Source of the DNA: an uncultured Clostridia bacterium
GTDB taxonomy: Bacteria; Bacillota; Clostridia; Lachnospirales; Lachnospiraceae
DNA length: 64,000 nt
Assembly (NCBI GenBank): GCA_947643415.1
Contig: CANRWA010000010.1
Coordinates: forward strand, 21,723-85,722
Direction: 5' to 3'
Shown: piece by piece, positions 8,000 through 17,261 of the stretch
Layout of the letters: every line of letters starts with the position of its first letter
Numbering within the stretch: position 1 is the stretch's first letter
The notes under the pieces: model-generated
The model's input: only the letters and a program-made list of their open reading frames with translations
Databases searched by the model: none
What the model was told of the DNA's origin: nothing
Translations under genes and position numbers: made by a program

Positions 8000-9922
8000 A
8001 TGGAAAAAAGGAAAAAAAGTAACCTTGCCTTATGGCTCGCATTTATGCTCATAATTGTTTCTGTCCTACAGACAGTACCAGTACAGGCAGAGGGAAATGC
8101 GGCGCAGGAATCCCATATCACCCATCAGCCGACTGCAAAGGAACCCTATGTAAAGCTCAGCAAGGAAGGCGCCACCTTTGCATGGTACGAGGCAGAACCG
8201 ACACTCTGTCAGGTAGTGCCAGAAAAGAACCAGGAGAATCAGATCGAAGCATCTACAACTGAAAACTCCTATAACAAAACGATAGAAGGATGGGAAGCCC
8301 CGAACAGTAAACTTGAGATTGACGTCATAGTAAAGAAAGACGACCTCATCACAATAACTCCCTGCCCTGATTTCTCCGGTACGGTAAAAGATGCATCCGA
8401 AAACCCTTTTACCAATGAGGGAAACGGAACATATACAAAAAAAATAACGGCAGATGGCAAACTTTCTATCCGTGTGGCAGAAACAGATAACCGCTCTTTC
8501 TGGGCACGGGTTGAAATTACCAGGCAAATGCCGGTTGACAGGGTTACCACCCAAAATTCAGATACCTTTACCGGATCACCTGGAACCTATATCTGTGTCG
8601 CATCTTTTGCCGATGGCAGTACTGTGGCCAGCGATCCGCTGGAGGTTCCCGGTTATGACATTACCACTTCTTCCGCTGGAAATGGAAACTGCCGTATTCA
8701 GGTCGACGGGAGGGAAATCTCCTCTGCTGCCCCCGGTCAAAAAGTCACGGTAAAACCAGAGCCGGCCGATACTTATGAACTGGATGCCATCACGGTTACC
8801 AAGAAGGACGACAGCAGTACAAAGATTACCGTTACCGATCACAGTTTTATTATGCCAGACTATCCGGTTGAGGTTCATATAACATTCCGGAGGCCATCCT
8901 GTCATATCACACTGCCATCGGGAACCGGATATACGGCTGCAGCACAACAGCCATCTACCATAGAATACGGCACCGATCACACTTTCACCATAACATTGGA
9001 CGATGGTTACGAGGCATCGGAAGATTTTTCTGTCACAGCCAATGACATTGTGCTGGCACCGACAAACAGCGAGGGCAATAAATATACATATACCCTTTAC
9101 CACATCACAAAAGACCAGACCGTTAAAGTAAACGGCGTAAAGAAGAAAGACGTATCTGATGTGAAAGATGAAAATCCGCCGGAAATTACCATTACCCTTG
9201 ATGAAAATAATTTCTGGAAAGATTTTATGCATCGGATCACCTTCGGTACATTTTTCAGGGAAAATAAAAAGCTGACAATCTCCGTATCTGATTCAGAAAG
9301 CGGTGTCAGGGAACAATCAATAAAATATTATCTGACCGATCAGGATCTTTTTGCTGAAAATAAAGTCTATCCTTCCCAGGAGATCGAAGAAAAGATCCCT
9401 TCCTGGACAGAGTACAGAGACCCCATCGTGCTGCCTGGTGGCAACACATATGTATTGTATGCAAAGGCAGAGGACAATAATGGCAATGTATCCTATGCCA
9501 GCACGACAGGTATCATCATTGACACAACGGCACCTTATATTGACCATATGGAAAATGGAAAGACCTATTATGGAGATTCATCCTTTACGGTCAGGGATGA
9601 CTATCTGGAAACAGTAACAGTAGATGGAAAGACAATAAAACCAGCCAGCAATGCTTATACCTTTACCATCCAGGCGGACAACAAACTCCATACCGTTGAT
9701 GCGGCTGACCGGGCAGGGAATCCTGTTTCTTACAGATTTTATGTAAATGAGACCTGGCTGCGGGATGGAATATCCAGTAACGGACTGTATCCGCTAAGTC
9801 CGGACAATTCCTATAAATTATGCTCAGGAAAATGGAAAGTAGCTGGTGACAGCACCATATATGAAGGCAATCGTACAATCTATGTTTCCGAAAACGGTAA
9901 CTTTGACTTTCAGAAACAATAA
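8000..9922 (+). CDS. Secreted multi-domain Ig-like protein
   Basis: 640 residues with a clear signal peptide (about 1-31, cleavage near 'VQAEG'). The remainder is a string of beta-rich modules: a block with 'GYDITTSSAGNG...EVHITF' (about 215-295) typical of divergent InlB/Ig-like repeats, then bacterial Ig-like modules with 'GNTYVLYAKAEDNNGNVS' and 'IIDTTAPYI' (about 470-510), and a last one ending 'AADRAGNPVSYRFYVNE'. There is no LPXTG or other anchor at the C-terminus, so it is probably released or held by partners. GGAGGG is 10 nt before the ATG. It lies 12 nt upstream of the FecR gene, suggesting a shared extracellular role. No enzymatic motif was seen. Confidence 0.7.
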   Translation: MEKRKKSNLALWLAFMLIIVSVLQTVPVQAEGNAAQESHITHQPTAKEPYVKLSKEGATFAWYEAEPTLCQVVPEKNQENQIEASTTENSYNKTIEGWEAPNSKLEIDVIVKKDDLITITPCPDFSGTVKDASENPFTNEGNGTYTKKITADGKLSIRVAETDNRSFWARVEITRQMPVDRVTTQNSDTFTGSPGTYICVASFADGSTVASDPLEVPGYDITTSSAGNGNCRIQVDGREISSAAPGQKVTVKPEPADTYELDAITVTKKDDSSTKITVTDHSFIMPDYPVEVHITFRRPSCHITLPSGTGYTAAAQQPSTIEYGTDHTFTITLDDGYEASEDFSVTANDIVLAPTNSEGNKYTYTLYHITKDQTVKVNGVKKKDVSDVKDENPPEITITLDENNFWKDFMHRITFGTFFRENKKLTISVSDSESGVREQSIKYYLTDQDLFAENKVYPSQEIEEKIPSWTEYRDPIVLPGGNTYVLYAKAEDNNGNVSYASTTGIIIDTTAPYIDHMENGKTYYGDSSFTVRDDYLETVTVDGKTIKPASNAYTFTIQADNKLHTVDAADRAGNPVSYRFYVNETWLRDGISSNGLYPLSPDNSYKLCSGKWKVAGDSTIYEGNRTIYVSENGNFDFQKQ

Positions 9923-9934
9923 AGGAGGTTCAGT

Positions 9935-11113
9935 ATGCAGAAAAAAATAGCGATCATCCTGACCGGAATTATAGTCCTTGCGGCAGGAATCTTCCTGACG
10001 GTCCACTTTCTCTCCAAAAAGACAGACTCCTACCGTTCCATTCTGATCTACCAGTTAGAAGGAAAAGCAGAAATTGAACGGGAAGGTGCCGGAACCATTA
10101 CTGCCGCCAATAATCTTTATCTTGAATCCGGGGACAAAGTCAGGCTGGACAGCGGCAGTTCCATGCGTCTCAGGCTGGATGATGACAAGTATATCATGGT
10201 AGAGGAAAATTCGGTTCTCTCCATTCAGGCAGAAGGCTCAGATCAGGACTCCAAAACAACCATTAACCTTGAACAGGGAGCCATCACCAACGAGATACAA
10301 AATAAACTGACGGAACAGTCTGCCTATGAAGTAAACAGTCCCAATTCCATTATGGCAGTCCGCGGAACGATCTTCCGGGCAGAGGGGTACATAGATCAGA
10401 ACGGAGTGAAACAAACAAAAATATCCACCTTTAACGGTACAGTAGGATTTCAACCCATCGCACCAGATGGTACAAAACAGGAAGAGGTCCTAATTGAGGC
10501 AGGAAAAGAAGCTGTGCTCCAAAGTACATCCGATGGCATCCAGTATCTGAAAGAGCCCTCTGATATCTCATTTTCAGAACTTCCACTCCAGGCACTTCAT
10601 TTCCTGCAGGACCTTCTGGAAAACGGCGCTCCCATCACCTGCCTCTCACTGGACGACCTGCAGAAACTGATCCGGGAATCAGAAAACAAGAACGAAACCA
10701 ATTCGGATCCGCAATCCAGTTCAGCCCCGCAGGCCAATTCTGACCCACAAGCCAGTTCTGAAGATAGGGAACCAGCCGGACAGGACAGCACACCAGATCC
10801 GGATTCATCGAATCCTGAATCCACGGATAACGAATCGGATTCGGATTCCGGCCAGCAATCCCCGGATAACGATACACCTTCCGGACAGGACTCCCCGAAG
10901 AAAACTCCTTCCGGGCAGGAGGCCGATAAAAAAGAAAATAAAACATATACGGTTACATTTAAATATAAGGGAACGACTTTTGGCGTACAGACCGTAAAAG
11001 ATGGACATACTGCTTCTGAGCCTAAACTGAGCCCGGAATCCAAGGGTAAATGGAACTTTGATTTTTCACAGAAAATTAATAAGAATATTGTTATTAATTG
11101 GATAACTGAATAG
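9935..11113 (+). CDS. FecR-domain membrane-anchored protein with InlB-like C-terminal repeat
   Basis: 392 residues: one N-terminal membrane helix (about 5-26), an extracellular FecR domain (about 40-190, with 'GDKVRLDSGSSMRLRLDDDK' and 'SPNSIMAVRGTIFRAE'), then a long Ser/Asp/Pro/Gln-rich linker (about 240-330) and a C-terminal module (about 335-392) resembling an InlB/Listeria-Bacteroides repeat ('TYTVTFKYKG...INWITE'). FecR domains transmit signals across the envelope in Gram-negatives. In other phyla, FecR-domain genes recur beside CHASE2 cyclases, as here. It is the last gene of the run and is followed 14 nt later by a terminator hairpin. Confidence 0.8.
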   Translation: MQKKIAIILTGIIVLAAGIFLTVHFLSKKTDSYRSILIYQLEGKAEIEREGAGTITAANNLYLESGDKVRLDSGSSMRLRLDDDKYIMVEENSVLSIQAEGSDQDSKTTINLEQGAITNEIQNKLTEQSAYEVNSPNSIMAVRGTIFRAEGYIDQNGVKQTKISTFNGTVGFQPIAPDGTKQEEVLIEAGKEAVLQSTSDGIQYLKEPSDISFSELPLQALHFLQDLLENGAPITCLSLDDLQKLIRESENKNETNSDPQSSSAPQANSDPQASSEDREPAGQDSTPDPDSSNPESTDNESDSDSGQQSPDNDTPSGQDSPKKTPSGQEADKKENKTYTVTFKYKGTTFGVQTVKDGHTASEPKLSPESKGKWNFDFSQKINKNIVINWITE

Positions 11114-11127
11114 GATACGATCCGTTT

Positions 11128-11157
11128 AAAAGGCATCTGCTCCTGCAGATGCCTTTC
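11128..11157 (+). terminator. Bidirectional Rho-independent terminator
   Basis: AGGCATCTGC (11131-11140) pairs perfectly with GCAGATGCCT (11145-11154) around a 4-nt loop, flanked by A and T runs. It lies between the converging FecR gene (plus) and mnmA (minus), and can serve both. Confidence 0.85.
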
Positions 11158-11169
11158 TTGAAAAGTACA

Positions 11170-12252
11170 TCAGCTTACTATCGTCCCCCCACCCAGCACA
11201 TTTTCCTCATCATAGAGCACCACTGCCTGCCCCGGTGTCACCGCCCTCACTGGTTCTTTAAAGAAGAGTTCAAAGAAATCCTTCCCCACAGACCGGATCA
11301 CCGCTGACGCTCCCCCATGGTTATACCGGATCTTCGCAGTCACTTCCTGTCCCTCCTCAAAGTGGCCTGCTGCCATATAATTTACCATATGCGCCCTCAG
11401 ATGGTCCGTGTATACATCGGTTCCTTTCCCCAGGACAACCTCATTGGTATCCGGACAGACCCTTACTACAAACACAGGCTCCCCAAAAGCGATGCCAAGC
11501 CCCTTGCGCTGTCCCACAGTATAATGGCTGATTCCTTTATGCTGTCCCAGTACCCTGCCGTCCAGATCAATAAAATTTCCCGGCTGCTCCGGCTCTCCTG
11601 TCTCCCTCTCAATAAAAGAGGCATAATCCCCATCTGGCACAAAGCAGATCTCCTGGCTGTCCGGCTTATGTGCCACCTGCAGGCCAGCCTGCTCTGCCAT
11701 CTCCCGGACTTTTGCCTTTTCATATTCTCCCAGTGGAAACAGTGTACGGGCAAGCTGTTCCTGGGTGAGATTGTAGAGGGCATAACTCTGGTCCTTGCAG
11801 AGCGAATCGGAACGGCAGATGGTATAACGCCCATTTGCCAGCCGCCGGATCTTCGCATAATGTCCCGTGGCAATATAGTCTGCACCGATGGCCAGGCTTT
11901 TTCGCAAAAGAGACTCCCATTTGACATAACGGTTACAGGCAATACACGGATTCGGGGTTCTTCCCTCCCTGTATTCCCGGACAAAATAATCAATCACAGC
12001 CTTCTGGAATTCACCCCTGAAATTCATAACATAATACGGAATGTCCAACTGATGCGCCACCCTTCTGGCATCATTTACGGCGCTGAGTCCACAGCAGCCC
12101 CCGTCCAGCTCAGTGTGGGAGGGATCTTCTTCCTGCCAGATCTGCATCGTAACTCCAATGACATCATATCCCTGTGATTTTAAAAGGCAGGCAGCCACCG
12201 AGGAATCTACCCCGCCTGACATGCCTACCACAACGGTCTTATTCTTCATCAT
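11170..12252 (-). CDS. mnmA: tRNA-specific 2-thiouridylase MnmA
   Basis: 360 residues. The PP-loop 'GMSGGVDSS' is at about 9-17, the catalytic Cys is in 'NPCIACNRYVKW' (about 102), and the partner Cys is in 'SQEICFVPDGDYASF' (about 200). MnmA thiolates U34 of Lys, Glu and Gln tRNAs using sulfur from a cysteine desulfurase. It is the third gene of nifS-nifU-mnmA, an arrangement that supplies sulfur directly. The ATG at 12252 (or the adjacent ATG at 12249) overlaps the end of nifU. AAGGCGG lies just upstream. The 25-codon in-frame extension further upstream lies inside nifU and was rejected. Confidence 0.96.
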   Translation of the reverse strand: MMKNKTVVVGMSGGVDSSVAACLLKSQGYDVIGVTMQIWQEEDPSHTELDGGCCGLSAVNDARRVAHQLDIPYYVMNFRGEFQKAVIDYFVREYREGRTPNPCIACNRYVKWESLLRKSLAIGADYIATGHYAKIRRLANGRYTICRSDSLCKDQSYALYNLTQEQLARTLFPLGEYEKAKVREMAEQAGLQVAHKPDSQEICFVPDGDYASFIERETGEPEQPGNFIDLDGRVLGQHKGISHYTVGQRKGLGIAFGEPVFVVRVCPDTNEVVLGKGTDVYTDHLRAHMVNYMAAGHFEEGQEVTAKIRYNHGGASAVIRSVGKDFFELFFKEPVRAVTPGQAVVLYDEENVLGGGTIVS

Positions 12253-12667
12253 TAATATCCGCCTTAGGTTTCTCCAGCCCCTCAATGACAATACCATTCT
12301 TCTCTGCATAGTCCCAGAGAGCCGCATGGATCGCCTCTTCTGCCAGCAGGGAACAGTGTACTTTTACCGGCGGCAATCCATCCAATGCCTCCATCACAGC
12401 CTTGTTCGTCACCTGCAGTGCCTCATAAATCGTCTTTCCTATAACAAGCTCTGTCGCCATACTGCTTGTCGCTACCGCAGCACCACAGCCAAATGTCTTG
12501 AACTTACAGTCTTTTATAATCTTTGTCTCTTCATCAATATCCAGATACATCCTCATAATATCGCCACACTTGGCATTTCCCACTGTTCCAACACCACTGG
12601 CATCATCAATCTCTCCAACATTTCTCGGATTGGAGAAATGATCCATCACCTTTTCACTATATTCCAT
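12239..12667 (-). CDS. nifU: NifU/IscU-type Fe-S cluster scaffold protein
   Basis: 142 residues of the U-type scaffold family. The three ligand cysteines are present in 'NAKCGD' (about 34), 'TFGCGAA' (about 61) and 'VHCSLLAEEA' (about 105), with the Asp next to the first. It assembles Fe-S clusters from sulfur delivered by the adjacent cysteine desulfurase. I start it at the ATG at 12667 because AAAGGAAGA lies 7 nt upstream; a TTG two codons earlier lacks spacing. The start is 2 nt after the nifS stop, so the two are coupled. The C-terminus carries an acidic tail (ADINDEE). Confidence 0.94.
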   Translation of the reverse strand: MEYSEKVMDHFSNPRNVGEIDDASGVGTVGNAKCGDIMRMYLDIDEETKIIKDCKFKTFGCGAAVATSSMATELVIGKTIYEALQVTNKAVMEALDGLPPVKVHCSLLAEEAIHAALWDYAEKNGIVIEGLEKPKADINDEE

Positions 12668-12669
12668 TG

Positions 12670-13854
12670 TCAATCTTCCTTTCTTTTCATATAATCATCA
12701 TAAAGCGGAGACATGCTGCGCATCCGCTCCACGGTCAATTTCAGATTATCCACTACATAGTCCGCTTCTTCCATCGTCGTTGTATCAGACAATGTGAGCC
12801 TGACTGAACCATGAGCGATCTCATGTGGCAGCCCGATAGCAAGAAGTACATGGGACGGATCCAGGGAACCCGATGTGCAGGCAGAACCACTGGAAGCACA
12901 GATTCCTTTCTGGTCCAGCATGATCAAGAGGGACTCACCTTCTACAAAACGGAAACATACATTGACATTGTTCGGAAGTCTTTTCTCTCTGTCACCATTC
13001 ACCCGGACAAAGGGAATCTCTTTCTCAATCCGGTCGATAAGATGATCCCTGATCTCTGTCTCTTTCTTTACCTTCTCTTCCATTCCGGCAATAGCAAGTT
13101 CCGCTGCCTTTGCCATACCAACGATCCCAGGTACATTATGGGTACCGGCACGGCGGGAACGCTCCTGTGCACCGCCATGGATCAGAGGACCGATCTTAAG
13201 TCCATTTTTAATATATAGAAATCCGATGCCCTTCGGACCATAGAATTTATGTCCACTGGCACTGAACAGATCAATATTCATTTCCTCCACATTGATCGGC
13301 ACATGGGCAAATGCCTGTACTGCATCCGTATGGAACAGTACACCATGTTTCCTGGCAATCTCACCGATCTCCTTTACCGGCTCTATCGTACCAATCTCAT
13401 TATTTGCGAACATAATGGTGATCAGAATAGTATCGGGGCGAATCGCCTTCTCCAGTTCATCAAGAGAAACAAAGCCATTTTCATCTACATCGAGCCAGGT
13501 CACTTCATATCCATTTTTCTCCAGCCATTCACAGGTATGAAGAACCGCATGGTGCTCAATCTTTGATGTGATAATATGCTTTCCTTTCTCTTTATAACTC
13601 TCCGCCACTGCCTTGATCGCCCAATTATCCGACTCACTTCCGCCGCCGGTAAAGTAGATCTCTGCCGCTTTGGCGCCCACAGTCCCAGCGATCTGTTCTC
13701 TGGCATCTTCCATGGCTTTCTTTGCCTTCCCGGCAAAACTGTACACACTGGATGGATTACTGTAAATCTCAGTAAAATATGGCATCATTGCTTCTGCCAC
13801 TTCTGGTTTCATAGCCGTTGTAGCGGCATTATCCAGATATATAAACTCACTCAT
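12670..13854 (-). CDS. nifS: Cysteine desulfurase NifS
   Basis: 394 residues, PLP-dependent class V aminotransferase fold. The PLP-binding Lys is in 'SASGHKFYGPKG' (about 203), and the catalytic Cys is on the loop 'SSGSACTSGSLDPSHVL' (about 324), of the group I/NifS type. It converts cysteine to alanine and a protein persulfide used by NifU and MnmA. The start at 13854 follows GGAGG by 9 nt; an ATG five codons upstream has no site. It is first in the nifS-nifU-mnmA operon, with its own promoter and a possible operator upstream. Confidence 0.95.
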   Translation of the reverse strand: MSEFIYLDNAATTAMKPEVAEAMMPYFTEIYSNPSSVYSFAGKAKKAMEDAREQIAGTVGAKAAEIYFTGGGSESDNWAIKAVAESYKEKGKHIITSKIEHHAVLHTCEWLEKNGYEVTWLDVDENGFVSLDELEKAIRPDTILITIMFANNEIGTIEPVKEIGEIARKHGVLFHTDAVQAFAHVPINVEEMNIDLFSASGHKFYGPKGIGFLYIKNGLKIGPLIHGGAQERSRRAGTHNVPGIVGMAKAAELAIAGMEEKVKKETEIRDHLIDRIEKEIPFVRVNGDREKRLPNNVNVCFRFVEGESLLIMLDQKGICASSGSACTSGSLDPSHVLLAIGLPHEIAHGSVRLTLSDTTTMEEADYVVDNLKLTVERMRSMSPLYDDYMKRKED

Positions 13855-13870
13855 GAATGCAACCTCCATT

Positions 13871-13933
13871 TCCTATAATTCTGATAGGATATACTCAATA
13901 TACTCATTATAGCAAGTTTCTATTTTATGTCAA
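13871..13933 (-). promoter_or_regulatory. nifS promoter with candidate Rrf2-type operator
   Basis: On the minus strand TTGACA (13928-13933) and TATAAT (13906-13911) are 16 bp apart. Just downstream come a tandem TGAGTATAT repeat and an inverted repeat TCCTAT-N7-ATAGGA (13871-13889). Fe-S operons in Firmicutes are often controlled by Rrf2/IscR-type repressors, so this could be an operator, but no iscR gene is in the window and the operator call is inference. Confidence 0.55.
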
Positions 13934-13948
13934 GAGTACAAAAAAATT

Positions 13949-13984
13949 AGCTCAACGGCGGATTCAAATTGACGCCGTTGAGCT
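13949..13984. repeat. Short palindromic repeat, copy 1
   Basis: AGCTCAACGGCG and CGCCGTTGAGCT form a perfect 12-bp inverted repeat around GATTCAAATTGA. On the minus strand it is followed by AATTTTTTTG, so this copy can also work as the terminator of the AAA-ATPase gene that stops at 14003. It belongs to the five-copy family described in the findings. Confidence 0.8.
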
Positions 13985-14002
13985 ATGCTGCAAAAAGGTA
14001 AG

Positions 14003-15703
14003 TTACCCGATCAGCACTTCTTTTCCACGGAAAGCAAAGCCATATTTACGGATCTGTTCTTCCCCAATCCCCTGGGAAAGAAGTACCTGTTCATATTTCT
14101 TTTCCTCGATCTGGTCCAGTGCTGCCTGTACGGTTTCCTCCAGTGAGGATTCTTCTTTGGGGTCATGTACCTTAAACTCCAATATAATGCCATCTTCCCC
14201 CTGCCGCAGCGGTCTCAGCATCACATCATATCTTCCAAACCCACTCTCCCTGTTGGAAGTAACCTCATACCTCCCGGCAAGTTCGACTAACAGCCCCAAT
14301 ACAAACCCATGATAGAATTTCTCCGGCATTGTATATTCTGAGGGATGTTTTCCTCCATCAAAAGAACTGAACATGGACAGTGAGATTCTATTCATATAGG
14401 CGTTCATCTCCTTTCGGTCGCCTCTTAGGAGGGCCTTAATAAAATCATTGTAATCGCCGGCACTCTCATCAAACCAATCCCGTACCATATCTTCAAATGT
14501 CAGCCTCACCTCATAATTAGTCAGGGCAAGTTCGTATTCTTTTCCCCGAATTCCTGTTATTTTCAGGTATCCCGCTGCCACCAGCAGGCTCCAGACAGCC
14601 TTTTCACTTCCTGAGAGCTGGTTAAATACCATTTCTTCATGGATCCTGGCCCGGATCGTTTTGCCTGCCAGAAGGAGTTCAAACTGCATCTTAATATCCC
14701 GGTTCCCCTCCCGGATCAGGCGGCTCACCAGTCCGTTGGAGCTTGTGTTCGCCCAGTATGGCTTTAACTGCTTTTTATCCAAAAAACAGATAACCGACCA
14801 CGGGTTATAGATATCCTTCAGATCCCCTATTGTGAAACCATCATACCACTGTTTAACCTCACCTTTATCTGTTATCTGAAACTCATCCAATGCTGTAAAC
14901 ACTTCCCTCTCAGTAAAGCCAAAACAGGATGCATACTCATTTGATGTCATAGTCACAACATTCAGGTTATTCATATCAGAGAACATGGACTCTTTGCTAA
15001 CCCTCGTAATCCCAGTCATAACAGCCCGTTCCAGATAAGGATTGGTTTTAAAAGTGGCATTAAATAAAGATCTTGTAAAACCAACGATCTCATCCCAGTA
15101 CCCGCTTAAAAATGCCTCCTGCAGGGGAGTATCATATTCATCCAGCAGGATAATTACCTTTCTGCCATAATATCGGTACAGATAATCTGTCAATACATGC
15201 AGTGCCATTGGAGCATACCGTTCTGGCATTTCTGCTGTCATTGTCCTGTATTCTTTCTTCTCTTCTTCTGTCAGCACCTCCGATTCTGTCAGAAATAAAT
15301 ATTTCTTATACAGCATCTTTATCAATTGGCACATCCGGTATACTGCCGACTCATAATTGGTTTCCTTGAGGCTGGCAAAGGAAAGAAAGATCACAGGATA
15401 TGTCCCCTGCAGTTCCCTGTATTTATAATTCCCACCTGGGAATTTTTCCCCGTTAGGGGATTTTTCTTCCCAGATCTTTAGCCCCTCAAAAACCTCTCCC
15501 TGTCCTTTATAGTCCACACTGAAAAACCGCTCCAGCATATTCATGTTCAGCGTCTTGCCAAAACGGCGCGGCCTTGTGATCAGGGTAACCTTATCCTCGC
15601 TCTCCCACCATTCTTTAATAAAAAACGTTTTATCAATATAAAAACAATTTTTACTAATCAGTTCTTCAAAATCCTGCGCACCGATTGATACTGTCCTTGC
15701 CAT
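14003..15703 (-). CDS. AAA-ATPase-like protein with C-terminal PD-(D/E)XK nuclease-like domain
   Basis: 566 residues from the ATG at 15703, preceded by GGAGGGAGAG. The N-terminal part ('IGAQDFEELISKNCFYIDKT' then 'TRPRRFGKTLNMNML' around 35-48) is the AAA_ATPase-like family with a GKT P-loop. 'VIILLDEYDTPL' near 185 is the Walker B region. The C-terminus ('DVMLRPL...GIILEFKV' about 470-500) carries the D and E-x-K of the DUF1703/PD-(D/E)XK nuclease-like domain. Such genes are numerous in gut Firmicutes and Bacteroidetes; their role is unknown, with suggestions of mobile or defence origin. It stands alone, between short-palindrome copy 1 and the metallopeptidase gene. Confidence 0.85.
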   Translation of the reverse strand: MARTVSIGAQDFEELISKNCFYIDKTFFIKEWWESEDKVTLITRPRRFGKTLNMNMLERFFSVDYKGQGEVFEGLKIWEEKSPNGEKFPGGNYKYRELQGTYPVIFLSFASLKETNYESAVYRMCQLIKMLYKKYLFLTESEVLTEEEKKEYRTMTAEMPERYAPMALHVLTDYLYRYYGRKVIILLDEYDTPLQEAFLSGYWDEIVGFTRSLFNATFKTNPYLERAVMTGITRVSKESMFSDMNNLNVVTMTSNEYASCFGFTEREVFTALDEFQITDKGEVKQWYDGFTIGDLKDIYNPWSVICFLDKKQLKPYWANTSSNGLVSRLIREGNRDIKMQFELLLAGKTIRARIHEEMVFNQLSGSEKAVWSLLVAAGYLKITGIRGKEYELALTNYEVRLTFEDMVRDWFDESAGDYNDFIKALLRGDRKEMNAYMNRISLSMFSSFDGGKHPSEYTMPEKFYHGFVLGLLVELAGRYEVTSNRESGFGRYDVMLRPLRQGEDGIILEFKVHDPKEESSLEETVQAALDQIEEKKYEQVLLSQGIGEEQIRKYGFAFRGKEVLIG

Positions 15704-15747
15704 TGCACTCTCCCTCCATTCCACACTTTCCTTTTCTCATATTGTCC

Positions 15748-16452
15748 CTATGCATGATTCATACTTCTCTTCACCTCACGCCATTTTGGATAAAACTCAT
15801 CCACCAATCCCCAGAACCGCTTATTATGCCCAGCTTCATGCAGATGTGTCAGTTCATGCACAATGACATACTCCAGGCATTCCACTGGCATCTGGGCGAG
15901 CTGAATATTCAGGCAGATCCGTTTTTTCTGTATATTACAGCTTCCCCACCTTGTCTTCATGCGTCGGAAATGCCACTCAGATGCATGCTGTCCCACTATC
16001 TGCTCATATTTTCCTACAAGTCCCGGCAGCACCCCCGCAATCTGTTCCTGATACCACTTATCTAATTGTCTGCGACGCTCCTCCCGTGTAGAATGGGCAG
16101 TAACACGCATATAGATCTTATCCTCCCGCATTTCAGTCAATGGCTTTTTAAGGGAACGCTCCACAGTAAGTTCATATGGCATACCCCATAGATCATGAAC
16201 TTCACCTGATATATATTGTCTCCCTCCTGCTCTGTTTTCCGTTCTCTCTGTATCAAGGATCTCCTTTCGTTTCTTTCTGATCCAGTCCCATTGCTTTGAA
16301 ATAAATTCCTTTACATAAGCATCTGGCATGGAAACAGGAACAGACACCATCACTTTCGCTTCTGGTGCCTTAATCCTGATATACAGGTTCTTTATCTTCT
16401 TTCTGGTGAGAAAGATAGGAATATCATTTATCATCCACTGAATCTCTGTCAT
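15748..16452 (-). CDS. YgjP/SprT-like zinc metallopeptidase-domain protein
   Basis: 234 residues of the YgjP-like metallopeptidase family (DUF45). The zinc motif 'HELTHLHEAGHNKRFW' is at about 198-213, with the HExxH-type core and a third His. 'MKTRWGSCN' upstream is the family's conserved block. The substrate is unknown. The ATG overlaps the TPR gene's stop by 4 nt (ATGA), making it the last member of a tightly coupled trio with the TPR protein and the EAL fusion protein. Confidence 0.82.
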   Translation of the reverse strand: MTEIQWMINDIPIFLTRKKIKNLYIRIKAPEAKVMVSVPVSMPDAYVKEFISKQWDWIRKKRKEILDTERTENRAGGRQYISGEVHDLWGMPYELTVERSLKKPLTEMREDKIYMRVTAHSTREERRRQLDKWYQEQIAGVLPGLVGKYEQIVGQHASEWHFRRMKTRWGSCNIQKKRICLNIQLAQMPVECLEYVIVHELTHLHEAGHNKRFWGLVDEFYPKWREVKRSMNHA

Positions 16453-17261
16453 GATGTCTTCACCACAAAATCACCCTTCCAGTCCTTCAGCTCTTCTTCA
16501 GTTCCTCCATTTACGATAAACATCTCATGATAACGCTCCGCATTCCGACTGTCTCCCAGCCGCTCACAAGCAAGATGTCCCATCGCCATAGCCTCCAGGC
16601 TGTTAGCATCCAGTTTCAGAGCCGCCTGGGCATAATAAAGAGAACGCTCCCAATCCGCCTGTGTCTCATAACACTGCCCAAGATTGACATATGCCATGGC
16701 ACACTTTGGATCATAGACCAGAACATCTTCAAATGTGTGAATCGCTCTCTCCAGATCACCCTTCATCTTATAGCAGACTCCCAGATTATTTCTGGCATCT
16801 GCCAGAGCCGGGTTCTCCTTCAGGGTGGTCTCCAATACCTCCGCCGCATCATTATACAACCCGGCATCCATGGCGCTGCAGGCAACAAAATACCGGACGA
16901 CAGCACGCTCTTTCACAGTCTCACAGTCGTCCAGCAGGGCAGAGAGCCTGCGGATGGCGGAATTCAGATGATCTGTATTATACAGATCAATTCCCTTCAT
17001 CAGTTTCCTGTACTGATTTGGTCTGTCCGCAAATATATCCCCCAGTATATGGCCATAAGCATCCTTATAAATCTGCTCCGCAGACGCTTTCTGCTTATGC
17101 AGTGCGCTGGTAGTGGATAATAGCCAGACCAGCAGAACACCCATGATTCTTGCCACATGCTTCCAGTTTGGCTGTGGGGCAAAAAGAAGGTTGTACACTA
17201 CCAGAACAATGCTGAGAATAACAAAAACCATATTCAGAAAAGTTATGATCTTCCCCCTCAT
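16449..17261 (-). CDS. Membrane-anchored TPR protein
   Basis: 270 residues with two N-terminal hydrophobic helices (about 8-28 and 34-52) and then tetratricopeptide repeats. The clearest are 'ALADARNNLGVCYKMKGDLE' and 'CAMAYVNLGQCYETQADWE' (about 153-210). TPRs usually bind partner proteins, here probably on the cytoplasmic face. It overlaps the genes on both sides by 4 nt, so its dose is tied to the EAL-fusion protein upstream and the metallopeptidase downstream. The partner is unknown. Confidence 0.75.
   Translation of the reverse strand: MRGKIITFLNMVFVILSIVLVVYNLLFAPQPNWKHVARIMGVLLVWLLSTTSALHKQKASAEQIYKDAYGHILGDIFADRPNQYRKLMKGIDLYNTDHLNSAIRRLSALLDDCETVKERAVVRYFVACSAMDAGLYNDAAEVLETTLKENPALADARNNLGVCYKMKGDLERAIHTFEDVLVYDPKCAMAYVNLGQCYETQADWERSLYYAQAALKLDANSLEAMAMGHLACERLGDSRNAERYHEMFIVNGGTEEELKDWKGDFVVKTS

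Noticed and set aside
13949..13984. Reading all short palindromes as ordinary terminators
   Set aside because: Only this copy is followed by a T run; copies 2, 3 and 5 are not, and copy 3 lies inside an operon.
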